From the NCBI GenBank assembly GCA_030123625.1, contig CP126121.1:1-64000 (forward strand): 64,000 nucleotides of DNA, given 5' to 3'. Each line of letters begins with the position of its first letter. Position 1 is the stretch's first letter. Origin of the DNA: Nitrospira sp. (GTDB lineage Bacteria > Nitrospirota > Nitrospiria > Nitrospirales > Nitrospiraceae). Below the pieces are notes generated by a model. That model ran no database searches, was not told the origin of the DNA, and saw only the letters and a list, made by a program, of their open reading frames with translations. The translations under genes were made by a program, and so were the position numbers. Below are positions 1 through 8,871 of the stretch, one piece after another.

Positions 1-1866
1 GGACACGGCAATTCGTATCGTATCCGGCTCCGCACGAAGGGTCAGCGTGATTGTGCCTCCTTCGCTGGAACAATCGATGGCGTTATTCAACAGATTCAGG
101 AGGACTTGCAGTAAATCCCCTCGCGGCACGCAGAACCGATCGATACAGGAATCCACATCGATCGCCAGCACGAGCCGACGCTGTTGCAGCCGTTTGGCGA
201 AAAGCGCCTCGATGTCATGCATCATCGTCTGGAGCTTAACCGCCTCCCCCTTCCCGGACTCCGGCCGATAGAGTTGATACATGTTCTGGACGATGGATGC
301 GACGCGGGCGATTTCACGATCGATCATGCCGACGAATTCGGCGTGGGGATGGGCGGGATCTACCGCCTGTTTCACGAGCGTAAAGGCGTTCTTGATCCCG
401 GCGATCGGGTTATTGATTTCATGCGCGACGCCGGCCGCTAAGCGTCCCATCGCCGCCAGTTTTTCCGTCTGCGCCCGCTGCGATTCCAGTTTAGCGATCT
501 CGGCGGTGCGCTCGGCCACCTGCCGCTCGAGCTCTTCCGTATGGCGAACACGCTCCGCTTCCAAGTGTTTGCGTTCGGTAATGTCGCGGCCCGCCACCAG
601 ACGGACTTCTTTCCCCCGATAGCAATAGGGTCGGACCACGACTTCTCCGGGAAAGGTGGTGCCGTCCTTGCGGCGCCCCATGGCTTCATAGGGTCCGCTC
701 ACACCCTGCCCCATATTGACGACAACCATGTCTCGTGATTCATCGGCGACGAGATCCAAGATGGATCGGCCGATGAGTTCACCCGCTTCGTATCTGAACA
801 TCCGCTCCAACCCGGCATTCACTTCGATCAAGATGCCCTGATCGTGGATGGCGATGCCGTCGAACGTCGCCTCCGTCAGCAGCTTGTACCGCAATTCGCT
901 GTCGCGTACCGCCGCCTCCACGTGTTTCCGCTCGGCGACCTCGTCCTGAAGAGATTGATTGGCCAGCGCCAGTTGCGCGGTCCGCTCGCGGACTCTCTGC
1001 TCCAATTCCTCATGCACTTGTCGCAGCGCCTCCTCCACCTGTCGGCGCCTGGTAATGTCGGTGTTTGTCCCGATCCACTTGATGATCCGGCCTGCTTCGT
1101 CTCTGATCGGCAAAGCGCGGACCAAGTGCCAGTGATAAACACCCTCGCCCCCTTGCCTGAGGCGAAACTCAACCTCATAGGGTTCCCCGGTTTGCAATGC
1201 GGCGGTCCACGCCGCCATACAGGCATGCAGGTCGTCCGGATGGAGCACGGACTGCCATTCCCAATCGAGCAGTCGCTCCGCCGGAGCATCGAAATACTCC
1301 AGCACACGTCGGTTGACGTAATCTAATGTGCCGTCCGGGCGGGCGGTCCAGACCTGCTGAGGAATGGCCTCGATTAATCGTGCCTCGTTTTGCCTCAGGG
1401 CCTGTTTTGCCTGCTTGCGTTCGGTGATATTTTCGACGACGGCCATGACGAAGGGCGCCGTACCATCCGATGGTGCAAAGAGGGTGGCCGTCACCCGAAC
1501 CCAGATGACACGGCCGTCTTTATGGATGTACCGCTTGTCTTGAGCGCTTGAAAACTTGTTGTGGCGAAACAGCTCGTCCCACAATACAAGCTGTTCAGGT
1601 ATGTCTTCGGGGTGCGTCACCATGGTGAAGGGTCTTCCCAGAAGCTCGGCTGTGTCATACCCGAGCAGTTCAGAGTAGGCATGATTCACATGGACGAACC
1701 GTTTGTCGGAATCGACGATCGACATGGCGGAAACTGCACATTCGCAGAGACAGCGGAATCGTTCTTCAGTGTGTGCGGTTTCGGATGGAAATCTGCAAAT
1801 CCATCGGCACAGTCCCGCCAGCATGAGACAAAAAGCCGCAAGGGCCGATACCTGGAGAATCGTCAT
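1..1866 (-). CDS. PAS-domain sensor histidine kinase, C-terminus cut by the window edge
   Basis: The minus-strand frame stays open from an ATG at 1866 to the left edge, giving at least 622 residues. Residues 2-22 are hydrophobic and look like a single membrane anchor. Three PAS-like sensor domains follow at about 38-150, 165-285 and 310-430, two of them followed by the usual N-I-T-E-R-K type PAC linkers. A HisKA segment carries the H box AAGVAHEINNPIAG with the phospho-accepting His near residue 482. The ATPase domain begins with the N box (LNNAID) and is then truncated. An in-frame stop lies about 90 bases upstream with no other ATG between, which supports this start. It is probably a cytoplasm-facing two-component kinase; the signal and partner regulator are unknown. 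It is separated from the chemotaxis operon by 270 bases and may be independent of it. Confidence 0.9.
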   Translation of the reverse strand, partial: MTILQVSALAAFCLMLAGLCRWICRFPSETAHTEERFRCLCECAVSAMSIVDSDKRFVHVNHAYSELLGYDTAELLGRPFTMVTHPEDIPEQLVLWDELFRHNKFSSAQDKRYIHKDGRVIWVRVTATLFAPSDGTAPFVMAVVENITERKQAKQALRQNEARLIEAIPQQVWTARPDGTLDYVNRRVLEYFDAPAERLLDWEWQSVLHPDDLHACMAAWTAALQTGEPYEVEFRLRQGGEGVYHWHLVRALPIRDEAGRIIKWIGTNTDITRRRQVEEALRQVHEELEQRVRERTAQLALANQSLQDEVAERKHVEAAVRDSELRYKLLTEATFDGIAIHDQGILIEVNAGLERMFRYEAGELIGRSILDLVADESRDMVVVNMGQGVSGPYEAMGRRKDGTTFPGEVVVRPYCYRGKEVRLVAGRDITERKHLEAERVRHTEELERQVAERTAEIAKLESQRAQTEKLAAMGRLAAGVAHEINNPIAGIKNAFTLVKQAVDPAHPHAEFVGMIDREIARVASIVQNMYQLYRPESGKGEAVKLQTMMHDIEALFAKRLQQRRLVLAIDVDSCIDRFCVPRGDLLQVLLNLLNNAIDCSSEGGTITLTLRAEPDTIRIAVS

Positions 1867-2136
1867 GGTAGCGGACCTGAGACGGCAATGCAGAAGCCGT
1901 TGAAACCGAGAAATGCGACAAGGCCTATGGTGGAAGGACAGAGAATACTCGGAGATGGAAGGCTATAACCTCGATGGGGACTGGCGTTGGCTTCAGTGGT
2001 CGGCTGACAACCGTGATCGGTCACGGGGTGGCAGGATAACCAACCATGCATCATCCGTCAAATCCATATGGCCCTATGCAAGCCCTGTCCAGATCAACTA
2101 CTGGATAACACGTATAGACAAAAAGAAAGGGAGTGG

Positions 2137-2319
2137 TTATGCCGCGCGGTCGATTTCTCGCTCGGCCTCGAGCCAATCATCGAGATCATAGCCCTGTTCA
2201 TAGCCACGGGCTGCATACAACTCGTACGCTCGAGTCGCGATTTGCTGCAGACGATCCGATGATGATCGAGTCTGTTTTGAGACCGGCGGTTGGCCGATTC
2301 TTCGTTCATGTTTTGCCAT
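2137..2319 (-). CDS. DUF2934 family small protein
   Basis: A 60-residue protein. The central segment IATRAYELYAARGYEQGYD followed by LDDWLEAEREI matches the pattern of DUF2934, a short domain of unknown function found in many copies in some Nitrospirota and Proteobacteria. The ATG has an AAGGA-like ribosome-binding site eight to ten bases upstream. It lies between cheW and the PAS kinase, with 68 bases to the cheW stop codon, so it could be the last gene of the cheW transcript. No function is known for the family, and the sequence shows no membrane segment or catalytic motif. Confidence 0.8.
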   Translation of the reverse strand: MAKHERRIGQPPVSKQTRSSSDRLQQIATRAYELYAARGYEQGYDLDDWLEAEREIDRAA

Positions 2320-2387
2320 AAAATATTCCTTTCTGCTGCGATATGGCCGTCGGCTTCGTGACCGGACGCGGTGCGTGATCTGGCTCC

Positions 2388-2918
2388 TTACGCTGTAGCC
2401 GACACCGGTACATCCTTTGATGAGTCTTTCCCGGTTGAATCCAGTAACAACCGGTCGATGTCCAACAGCGATACCAGCTTGTCGCCGGACTTTCCGATGC
2501 CGTTTAAGAACGTCACGTCGACCTTATTTCCAAAATCCGGCGCCGACTGAATATCCTTTTTCTCGATGTCGAGCACATCCGATACTGCATCAACCACCAA
2601 CCCCATCACTTTGTCCTGCACCACCACCACGATGATGACGGTAAACGCCGTGTAGTCGATTGTCGGCATACCGAACTTGGTCCGTAGCTCGACGATGGGC
2701 ACGATGGTTCCGCGCAGATTCAACACTCCTTTGATATGAGGCGGCGTATTGGGAATCTTGGTCACGACGGTATACCCCTTGATCTCCTGTACACGGAGGA
2801 TATCGACACCATACAGCTCTTCTCCTAGACTGAATGTCAAAAACTGACCGCCGTCCGGTTGTGGCGCCGCATGCCGGCTAAGATTCTTGAATTCCTTGTC
2901 CGTAACCGCTCCTGACAT
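2388..2918 (-). CDS. cheW: Chemotaxis coupling protein CheW
   Basis: A 176-residue CheW with a single CheW domain spanning roughly residues 24-160. Diagnostic stretches are FLTFSLGEELYGVDILRVQE, the KGVLNLRGTIVPIVELR segment and SLLDIDRLL near the end. CheW is the cytoplasmic adaptor that links chemoreceptors to the kinase CheA. Its gene lies 3' of cheA but is separated by 223 bases that contain its own sigma28-like promoter, so it can be transcribed independently of cheA. The C-terminal 15 residues are a hydrophilic tail beyond the fold. Confidence 0.96.
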   Translation of the reverse strand: MSGAVTDKEFKNLSRHAAPQPDGGQFLTFSLGEELYGVDILRVQEIKGYTVVTKIPNTPPHIKGVLNLRGTIVPIVELRTKFGMPTIDYTAFTVIIVVVVQDKVMGLVVDAVSDVLDIEKKDIQSAPDFGNKVDVTFLNGIGKSGDKLVSLLDIDRLLLDSTGKDSSKDVPVSATA

Positions 2919-3023
2919 GGAACACTCCTTTCCCGATCATCTCTCCGTCTCGTCGCCATCGCTGCTCGGTCCGACAAGGCGGCGCCCCGTCCGTACTTCT
3001 GCAAGATTCTCACGCTCAAGGAT

Positions 3024-3050
3024 ATATCGGTCGCGCTTTGGAAAGCTTTA
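3024..3050 (-). promoter_or_regulatory. Sigma28 (FliA) type promoter upstream of cheW
   Basis: On the minus strand the -35 element TAAAGCTT and the -10 element ACCGATAT are separated by 11 bases. The general FliA consensus is TAAAGTTT, N11, GCCGATAA, so 13 of 16 positions match. It lies about 105 bases upstream of the cheW start, in the gap between cheA and cheW. The same organism's other candidate sites in this window have the same -10 core, which raises confidence. Confidence 0.65.
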
Positions 3051-3141
3051 TTTCGTCACTCAGAGGGGACAGGTCCTTAAAGAGCCGCAGATTGAAATCG
3101 TGTACGGATTTCGATGAAACGCCGGGATAATGTCAGAAAAA

Positions 3142-5301
3142 TTACGCGGTAACCGGGCTACCATGGCGAGCAATTTCCAGCACGCCGCGTACATCGACAA
3201 TAAACCCGACCCTGCCGTCTCCAAGGATCGTGGCGCCGGCGATTCCTTCGACCTTGTGAAAATTCTGCTCCATGCTTTTGATGACGACCTGCTGTTGCCC
3301 AAGAATTTCATCCACCATAACCGCCACTCGCTCCCCTTCCGTCTCCAGGATGAGAAGAATGGCTTCCTTGGGATCGGTATATTGAGGTTCGCTCGCAAAC
3401 ACCTCGTACAGACGCACGATCGGAATGTACGTGCTTCGAACATTCATGAGTTCGCCCTTTCCGACTACGGTTTTGATCGACTCTGCTTTGGGCTGGATCG
3501 ACTCGAGTATGGACAGCAACGGCACGATATAGGTCTCCTTGCCGACTCGCACCGTCATGCCGTCGATGATCGCCAGCGTGAGCGGCAACTTGAGCGTAAA
3601 GGTGGTACCTTTCCCAAACACCGTCTTGATGCCGATGGTGCCACCCAATGCTTCGATATTGCGCTTGACTACATCCATGCCTACGCCGCGACCGGACAGA
3701 TCGGATACTTTCTCCGCCGTTGAGAATCCCGGCTTAAAAATCAACGAGTAGATCTGCTCATCCGTCAAATTGTCGCTTTCAGAAATCAATCCTTGTTTGA
3801 TCCCCTTGGCGAGGATCTTGTCCCGGTTCAATCCGCGCCCATCGTCTTCTACGGTGATGCAGATATTCCCGCCCTCATGGAACGCATTGAGGCGGATCGT
3901 CCCGACCTCTTGTTTATTGTTGTCCAATCGCTCTTCCGGAGGCTCCAATCCATGATCGGCCGAGTTCCTTACCAAGTGGGTGAGCGGATCGCCGATGGAC
4001 TCGATGACCGTCTTGTCCAGTTCCGTCTCTTCTCCGGACAGGATAAGTTGGATTTTCTTGCCCGTTTTGGCCGCGAGGTCGCGCACGAGCCGAGGAAATC
4101 TGGCAAATGCGGTGCCGATGGGCAACATGCGGATACTCATGACGCGTTCTTGAATCTCGCGCGTGTTCCGTTCCAGTTCCACCATGCGCTCCAACAACAC
4201 CGGCAACTGCCGCATCTCGAACCGACACCCCAAATCGCTCAACATCGATTGGGTGATTACCAACTCACCCACCAAGTTGATCAGCTTGTCGATCTTGGCT
4301 GTATCGACGCGGATGGAGGTGGCATCGGTTTTTTTGGCCTGCGCGACAGATTCCTGCTGACGCTGTTTCTGCAGCGCCTGCTCGACCTGTTGCTGGGTGA
4401 CCACCTTTTGCTCGATAAGAATTTCGCCTACCCGCTTTTGTTGTCCCAGGGCGCGATCAAGCTCGCCGGGAGAGACCAGGCCGCCCTCCACGAGAATTTG
4501 CCCCAACTGCTTGGGAGTCTCATTTCCGCCTGAGATGGCCGCCTGCGCGTATTCCTCCTTACCCACAGCCTTCACCGGCTCAATCGATAACGTGTTGTCT
4601 TCACGAATGAATTCGAAGATGGACTCGATCACCTTCAAATTCTTGCCCGTCGTCAATTGCATGGTCCATGACAAGTAGCATTTCTCCGGATCGATACAGT
4701 CAAGATCGGGGAGTCGAGACATATCGAGCGTGATTCCGGTCAAGACACCAATGCTTTTTAGCTCCTTGAACGTTTGAAGCGGGTCGAGCCCTCGTTGAAA
4801 CAGCCATTCCGGCGGAGTCCACGTAATAACGTACGTCCGATCTCCACCACCGTTCTCAGCGGAAACAGATTGCGCAACTTTTCTATTCACATCAATTATC
4901 GACGCCTGCGAGTCCGGCGCGCTCGCTGAGGCCAACTCTCCGGCGAGCCGATGGACGGTTTCATCGTCGATCGCCGCCCCTGTTTTCGTTGCTTGGATCA
5001 ACGTCTTCAAGCAATCGGTTGCTTTCAAGAGAAGATCCGCGATCGATGGAGAAACCGACTTCTGCCTATTCCGCAGTAAATCGAGCAACGTCTCCATCTT
5101 GTGGGTAAATTGCGCCACGGCATTGAAGCCGAACATGCCGGCCGTGCCCTTGATCGAATGGGCCGAGCGGAAAATCTTATTGAGAAGATCCACATCTTCC
5201 GGATGTTGTTCCAGTTCTAACAAGCCTTCCTCCACCACCGCCAGGTGTTCAGCGGCTTCTTCAAAGAAGGCCTCCTGAAATTGCGCGAAATCGTGGCTCA
5301 T
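3142..5301 (-). CDS. cheA: Chemotaxis histidine kinase CheA with an extra tandem GspE-N-like insert
   Basis: A 719-residue CheA. Residues 1-110 form the HPt domain, with phospho-accepting His48 in AHSIKGTAGMFGF. Residues about 154-245 are a separate domain starting YVITWTPPEWLF. Residues 262-319 hold two tandem copies of a short helical motif (LGQILVEGGLVSPGELDRAL, then VGEILIEQKVVTQQQVEQAL) resembling the N-terminal domain of type II secretion and pilus ATPases. The dimerisation helix begins IRVDTAKIDKLINLVGEL. The kinase domain has the N box around Asn446 (LVRNSADHGLE), DDGRG and GRGVGMDV. The last 130 residues are the CheW-like receptor-coupling domain. CheA phosphorylates CheY in response to chemoreceptors. 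The gene follows cheY (5392) in the same direction, 90 bases apart. Confidence 0.97.
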   Translation of the reverse strand: MSHDFAQFQEAFFEEAAEHLAVVEEGLLELEQHPEDVDLLNKIFRSAHSIKGTAGMFGFNAVAQFTHKMETLLDLLRNRQKSVSPSIADLLLKATDCLKTLIQATKTGAAIDDETVHRLAGELASASAPDSQASIIDVNRKVAQSVSAENGGGDRTYVITWTPPEWLFQRGLDPLQTFKELKSIGVLTGITLDMSRLPDLDCIDPEKCYLSWTMQLTTGKNLKVIESIFEFIREDNTLSIEPVKAVGKEEYAQAAISGGNETPKQLGQILVEGGLVSPGELDRALGQQKRVGEILIEQKVVTQQQVEQALQKQRQQESVAQAKKTDATSIRVDTAKIDKLINLVGELVITQSMLSDLGCRFEMRQLPVLLERMVELERNTREIQERVMSIRMLPIGTAFARFPRLVRDLAAKTGKKIQLILSGEETELDKTVIESIGDPLTHLVRNSADHGLEPPEERLDNNKQEVGTIRLNAFHEGGNICITVEDDGRGLNRDKILAKGIKQGLISESDNLTDEQIYSLIFKPGFSTAEKVSDLSGRGVGMDVVKRNIEALGGTIGIKTVFGKGTTFTLKLPLTLAIIDGMTVRVGKETYIVPLLSILESIQPKAESIKTVVGKGELMNVRSTYIPIVRLYEVFASEPQYTDPKEAILLILETEGERVAVMVDEILGQQQVVIKSMEQNFHKVEGIAGATILGDGRVGFIVDVRGVLEIARHGSPVTA

Positions 5302-5391
5302 TGTCTTAACTCCAAGAGCAAATGGCGGATAGTTGGCGGCGGAAATGAAGAGGTCTCGGCCATACGAGATACGCGATACATATGCGCTTCG

Positions 5392-5763
5392 TCATGCCGG
5401 AAGCACCTTCGCGATCGTTTTCAATAGGATTTCAGGGTTGAACGGTTTGACGATCCAGCCCGTTGCGCCGGCTTCTTTTCCTGCCTGTTTCTTTTCAGCT
5501 GCCGACTCGGTCGTGAGCATGAGGATCGGGGTGAATCTGAACGCGCTCAATTTCCGTAATTCTTTGATGAGCGCGATGCCGTCCATCTCCGGCATATTGA
5601 GATCCGTCACGACGACATCCATCTTCCCGCCGCCTGCAACTTTGTTGACCGCGTCCCTTCCGTCTTGCGCCTCGACCACGGTAAAACCGGCATTTGTGAG
5701 CGTAAACGCCACCATTTGCCGCATGGTGGGTGAATCATCGACGATCAGTGCAGTCTTGCCCAT
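5392..5763 (-). CDS. cheY: CheY-family response regulator
   Basis: A 123-residue single receiver domain. The acidic pair Asp9-Asp10, phospho-accepting Asp54 in VTDLNMPEMDG, the Thr in MLTTES and the Lys in IVKPFNPE are all present. The start at 5763 is preferred over an in-frame ATG at 5778 because GGAGGT sits five bases before it. The gene is between the CheZ-like gene and cheA, so it is probably a direct CheA substrate. A second, more E. coli-like CheY is encoded at 9507; this one may act as the motor signal or as a phosphate sink. Confidence 0.94.
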   Translation of the reverse strand: MGKTALIVDDSPTMRQMVAFTLTNAGFTVVEAQDGRDAVNKVAGGGKMDVVVTDLNMPEMDGIALIKELRKLSAFRFTPILMLTTESAAEKKQAGKEAGATGWIVKPFNPEILLKTIAKVLPA

Positions 5764-5818
5764 GGCGACCTCCGGCATCGGTGACAGAATCGTATTGAAA
5801 CAGCATCGGACGTTCCCG

Positions 5819-6361
5819 CTAAAAGAGCGTGACGGAATCGGGCTCTTTGCTCGCTATGTCCATGGGCACCGGCTCTCCGTAATCCGGCCCTAACGCCGCC
5901 GTGTGCAAACGACGTTCCTCCTCCATAGTGTAGTGCTGCTCAACCAGTTCCAGGGCGGCAATCTCTTTTTTGCCTTCTTCGTCTCCCGGCCCTTTCAACA
6001 GGGCCTGCAGGTGCGCCTTTAATCGATCCAACGCCAAACCGACATGCTCCAGCTTTTGACGCGTGATGTCTTGGAACTGCATCGCCATCACGACCTTGGA
6101 CAGATTGACCGAATCGTCTTTTGACGATGCCTCTCCTTCGGAGGACGTCAGCATTCGGAGATGCAGCAATAATTCCATGGCCGCTCTTTCCGTCTCCTGT
6201 GTCACGGCGGTCATCTGAGCCTTCAACACCGGAATCACATGTATGGATTCGACCGCAAAGGTTTCCCATGCCCGTTGATGTTCGAGCAGCGCGCCGAGTG
6301 TCGTTTCATCGCCGACAAGAGGATGCTTGGGTTCTTTTTTGCGATTCTCCGAAGAGTTCAT
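5819..6361 (-). CDS. CheZ-like helical protein, putative CheY-P phosphatase
   Basis: A 180-residue, largely helical protein. The segment VVMAMQFQDITRQKLEHVGL has the spacing of the CheZ catalytic helix, with Asp98 and Gln102 where CheZ has its essential Asp and Gln. No CheZ-type C-terminal CheY-binding helix is obvious. It lies between the STAS gene and cheY in one orientation with short gaps, consistent with acting on that CheY. An alternative GTG start at 6424 would add 21 residues of low quality; the ATG at 6361 begins a normal hydrophilic N-terminus. It could alternatively be a chemotaxis accessory protein that only shares the helix. The full CheZ is at 8872. Confidence 0.7.
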   Translation of the reverse strand: MNSSENRKKEPKHPLVGDETTLGALLEHQRAWETFAVESIHVIPVLKAQMTAVTQETERAAMELLLHLRMLTSSEGEASSKDDSVNLSKVVMAMQFQDITRQKLEHVGLALDRLKAHLQALLKGPGDEEGKKEIAALELVEQHYTMEEERRLHTAALGPDYGEPVPMDIASKEPDSVTLF

Positions 6362-6448
6362 AGCCCCGCATATGCGGCTTTCCCCGCGACTCTCAGTGGG
6401 CGCGCCGCACGTGCCGTCCGGCACCGTTTCGGCCTCTCCGATATTGCC

Positions 6449-6751
6449 TCATTCGCTCAGAGGGCCGGTAAATCCCAGCTGATTCAATTTCGCCAAAAGA
6501 TCGTCGGAGACGCCTGTCACGAACATGCGGCCTTGCTTGCGCGCGGCCAGCATCAGCTGAATCGCCGCCGTATCCACCCGGGCGACGCCGCTGAGATCCA
6601 GCGATACCAATCCGTCGTTGGCAAACAATTTCACTAATGAGTCCTTAAATTCCGCCGCCTCGAAAATGGTCAGCTCGCCCGTCGGTGCCAAATGTCTGGC
6701 GTTCTGCCCTTCACCGCGTTGTGTTTGAGCCGACAATTGCCCCTCTGTCAT
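6449..6751 (-). CDS. STAS-domain protein
   Basis: A 100-residue protein consisting of one STAS domain. LAPTGELTIFEAAEFKDSL and LVSLDLSGVARVDTAAIQLM give the strand-helix pattern and the loop preceding the conserved Ser/Thr position, here occupied by DTAA. STAS proteins act as anti-sigma antagonists or as partners in signalling switches. Here the gene sits between motB and the CheZ-like gene, so a role in the chemotaxis array or kinase complex is more likely than sigma-factor control. No anti-sigma kinase gene is seen nearby. Confidence 0.85.
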   Translation of the reverse strand: MTEGQLSAQTQRGEGQNARHLAPTGELTIFEAAEFKDSLVKLFANDGLVSLDLSGVARVDTAAIQLMLAARKQGRMFVTGVSDDLLAKLNQLGFTGPLSE

Positions 6752-6826
6752 CGGTGGCGAGCCCCATTCGCTGAAATCGCTGAATCATATTGTCGGCTGT
6801 TTCAGATCGAGACTTGAGGCCACGGC

Positions 6827-7140
6827 ATGATGAATAAAGAGGTGCGCGACGCGACGAAGAAGGAGCGTCAAGTTTGCGCACGGGCGCCCTCGGCTTCGCC
6901 GCGAGGCGAGCGAGCCGGTGAGCGCCCGGTGTCTTCATTTGTGCGTGCCGACAAGTCGGTGAGCCGGCAGTGTCCGAAGCTTTCACGGTTGTGCACGGGC
7001 GCGAGGTCCACGCCATGTCGAATGAGGCATAGCACGTCTGTGGACGCCCGCGAGATGGTGAGCGGGCCGTGTGCCGTGAGCGTCCAGTGTCTTCGTGAGT
7101 AGACGGTGTCTTGGTGAGGCGGCAGTGTCCCGCGAGAACA
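6827..7140. repeat. Intergenic modular repeat, related in inverted orientation to 58221-58350
   Basis: The 409-base gap between the STAS gene and motB holds no convincing gene. Bases 6873-6936 match the reverse complement of 58221-58284 at 62 of 64 positions by my alignment. Bases 6937-6978 match a second block at about 58305-58345 with roughly four mismatches. The order of the two blocks is swapped at the other site. The rest of the region repeats the words GTGAGC and GTGTC several times. An open frame can be drawn through it, but the same peptide appears at both sites because of the repeat, so it is not called a gene. Confidence 0.75.
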
Positions 7141-7160
7141 ACACTCGAGACATCCTTATC

Positions 7161-8000
7161 TTACGGCATCTGGAATCGTCTTCCATCCGACAGCTCAGGA
7201 CTCGGCTGCGACGGATTTTGCCGCATATCGTCCGGCGATTGCTCGTATCGCTCTGATTCATCACCTGACTGAAGAATTGGAGAAGTTGGCGCCTGTTCAA
7301 GAATGATGACTTCGACTCGACGATTCTTGGCCCTCTGCTCGGCATCTGAATTGCCCGTTACGGGCCTCGTATCGGCATACCCGACAGCCGCGAGGTGATT
7401 TGCCGGTACTCCGTAGAGTTCAGACAGCACCCGCACAACCATTACCGCCCGAGCAGCCGACAATTCCCAATTGGAAGGAAATTGTGCCGTCCGAATGGGA
7501 ACGTCATCCGTATGCCCTTCGACGCGCGTATGCCGATCAAGTTCGAGAATCGCCGCGCCGAGACCCTCAAGAAACCGCAGCGCTTCGGGACGTACGGCTG
7601 CTTCTCCGCTGTTGAAGAGGACTTGGTCCGGAATGGTAATCACGATATCCCCGTTCACCTTCTCGACGATCCGCACGAGGGACATTTGCGGCGGCCCCTG
7701 AATGACCTGGACCAGATTGCGGAGCCTGCGGATGGCTACTTCCCTGCTCCCCGGAGTATTCGGAGCCGTCAGCGCCGGTTTGTTGGCGTTCAAGCTGAAC
7801 GCCGAGGGGGACGATGGCGGACTCACGACAGGATTGAGTGCGGCCCTGATCGATTCGCTGACGGTTCGGTACTTTCCGACGTTGACGGACGAGATCGAGT
7901 ACATCACGACGAAAAACGCAAACAGCAACGTAATGAAATCGGCATACGAGACCAGCCATCGCTCGTGATTTTCGTGCTCTTCGTGTTTATGCTTGGCCAT
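7161..8000 (-). CDS. motB: Flagellar stator protein MotB
   Basis: A 279-residue MotB. The single membrane segment VSYADFITLLFAFFVVMYS carries Asp21, the proton- or ion-binding residue. Residues about 110-240 are the OmpA-like peptidoglycan-binding domain, with VEGHTDDVPI and SNWELSAARAVMVVRVL as its signature stretches. The last 35 residues are a polar tail. The ATG at 8000 places the membrane segment near the N-terminus as in other MotB proteins; an upstream TTG would add seven residues. MotB anchors the stator, partnered by MotA encoded 88 bases upstream. The gap holds short inverted repeats. Confidence 0.96.
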   Translation of the reverse strand: MAKHKHEEHENHERWLVSYADFITLLFAFFVVMYSISSVNVGKYRTVSESIRAALNPVVSPPSSPSAFSLNANKPALTAPNTPGSREVAIRRLRNLVQVIQGPPQMSLVRIVEKVNGDIVITIPDQVLFNSGEAAVRPEALRFLEGLGAAILELDRHTRVEGHTDDVPIRTAQFPSNWELSAARAVMVVRVLSELYGVPANHLAAVGYADTRPVTGNSDAEQRAKNRRVEVIILEQAPTSPILQSGDESERYEQSPDDMRQNPSQPSPELSDGRRFQMP

Positions 8001-8010
8001 GGCAACCGAG

Positions 8011-8083
8011 TCAATGGTCAATAGTCATTGGTCATGCCGTTTTGCTGCTCTTTCCTATGACCATTCACGAATGACTGATGACC
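8011..8083. repeat. Short-unit inverted array between motA and motB
   Basis: The left part repeats TGGTCA and AGTCAT type words, and the right part carries the complementary ATGACC and ATGACT words. Together they could form an imperfect hairpin in the motA-motB mRNA. The layout resembles the AACCTC-type arrays at 45158 and 54105 but with a different unit. Confidence 0.45.
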
Positions 8084-8088
8084 TCTCA

Positions 8089-8859
8089 TTACTTCTTCGT
8101 CTCCTTGATCCGTTCGCTGGGGGGAAGCACACTCTCCAACTTCTCTTGCAGCAATCGGGGATTTTCACCATGAGCAAGCCCGACAAGTCCCATGATGATC
8201 AAATTGCGGCCCCCCGTTTCCTCTTTGAGCTTCAGCTTGATCTTGTTGGCAATGGGGAGAAAAAAGAGATTCGCCGCTCCTACGCCATAGATCGTGGCGA
8301 CGAACGCGACCGCAATCCCGCTGCCCAGCTTCGAGGGATCGGCGAGGTTTTCCATCACATGAATCAACCCCAGCACCGCGCCCAGGATGCCGACGGTCGG
8401 TGCATACCCTCCGGCCGCTTCCCAGACCTTGGCCACTATCATGCCTTGCTCCTCATGGTGTTCCACTTCAATCTCAAGAATCTCGTGTACGACTTTTGGC
8501 TCGGTGCCGTCGACGATCAGCTGAATCCCTTTCTTCATGAAGGGATCTTTGATGTCTTTGAGTTTGCCCTCGAGCGCCAACAACCCTTGCTTTCTTGAGA
8601 GATTCGCGAGATCCAAGATCAATTTGATCGTTCCCTTATTGTCGATATGGGAGCCGGAAAGCGCCAAAGACAGGGCGCCGACCGCTTTGATGACGACCGG
8701 CAAAGGATTCTGGATGCAGATTGCCCCGACCGTTCCACCGATTACGATGATAAAGGCGGTCAGTTGCAGAATCGAACTCAGGTGGCCGCCTTCCAGTACC
8801 TGCCCTCCGAGGATGGAACCCAATGCGATTACCATCCCGAGTATTGTCGCAATATCCAT
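8089..8859 (-). CDS. motA: Flagellar stator protein MotA
   Basis: A 256-residue MotA with four hydrophobic segments: residues 1-20, 30-50, about 148-170 and about 180-205. The conserved Pro-containing stretch GYAPTVGILGAVLGLIHVM lines the ion path, and the charged cytoplasmic loop between segments two and three contacts FliG. It forms the stator ring with MotB. It is 12 bases downstream of cheZ and has GAGGTG upstream of the ATG. The sequence alone does not show whether the stator uses protons or sodium. Confidence 0.97.
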   Translation of the reverse strand: MDIATILGMVIALGSILGGQVLEGGHLSSILQLTAFIIVIGGTVGAICIQNPLPVVIKAVGALSLALSGSHIDNKGTIKLILDLANLSRKQGLLALEGKLKDIKDPFMKKGIQLIVDGTEPKVVHEILEIEVEHHEEQGMIVAKVWEAAGGYAPTVGILGAVLGLIHVMENLADPSKLGSGIAVAFVATIYGVGAANLFFLPIANKIKLKLKEETGGRNLIIMGLVGLAHGENPRLLQEKLESVLPPSERIKETKK

Positions 8860-8871
8860 TGTGCGGACACC

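Noticed and set aside
3793..4533. Long plus-strand frame opposite cheA
   Set aside because: It is a codon-bias shadow of cheA with no family resemblance and no ribosome-binding site. The same applies to other long antisense frames, such as 23242-24033 opposite the giant transferase gene.
6827..7102. Open frame in the gap between STAS and motB sharing a peptide with a frame at 58196-58504
   Set aside because: The shared peptide is explained by the 64-base DNA repeat; the frames differ outside it and neither has a good ribosome-binding site.
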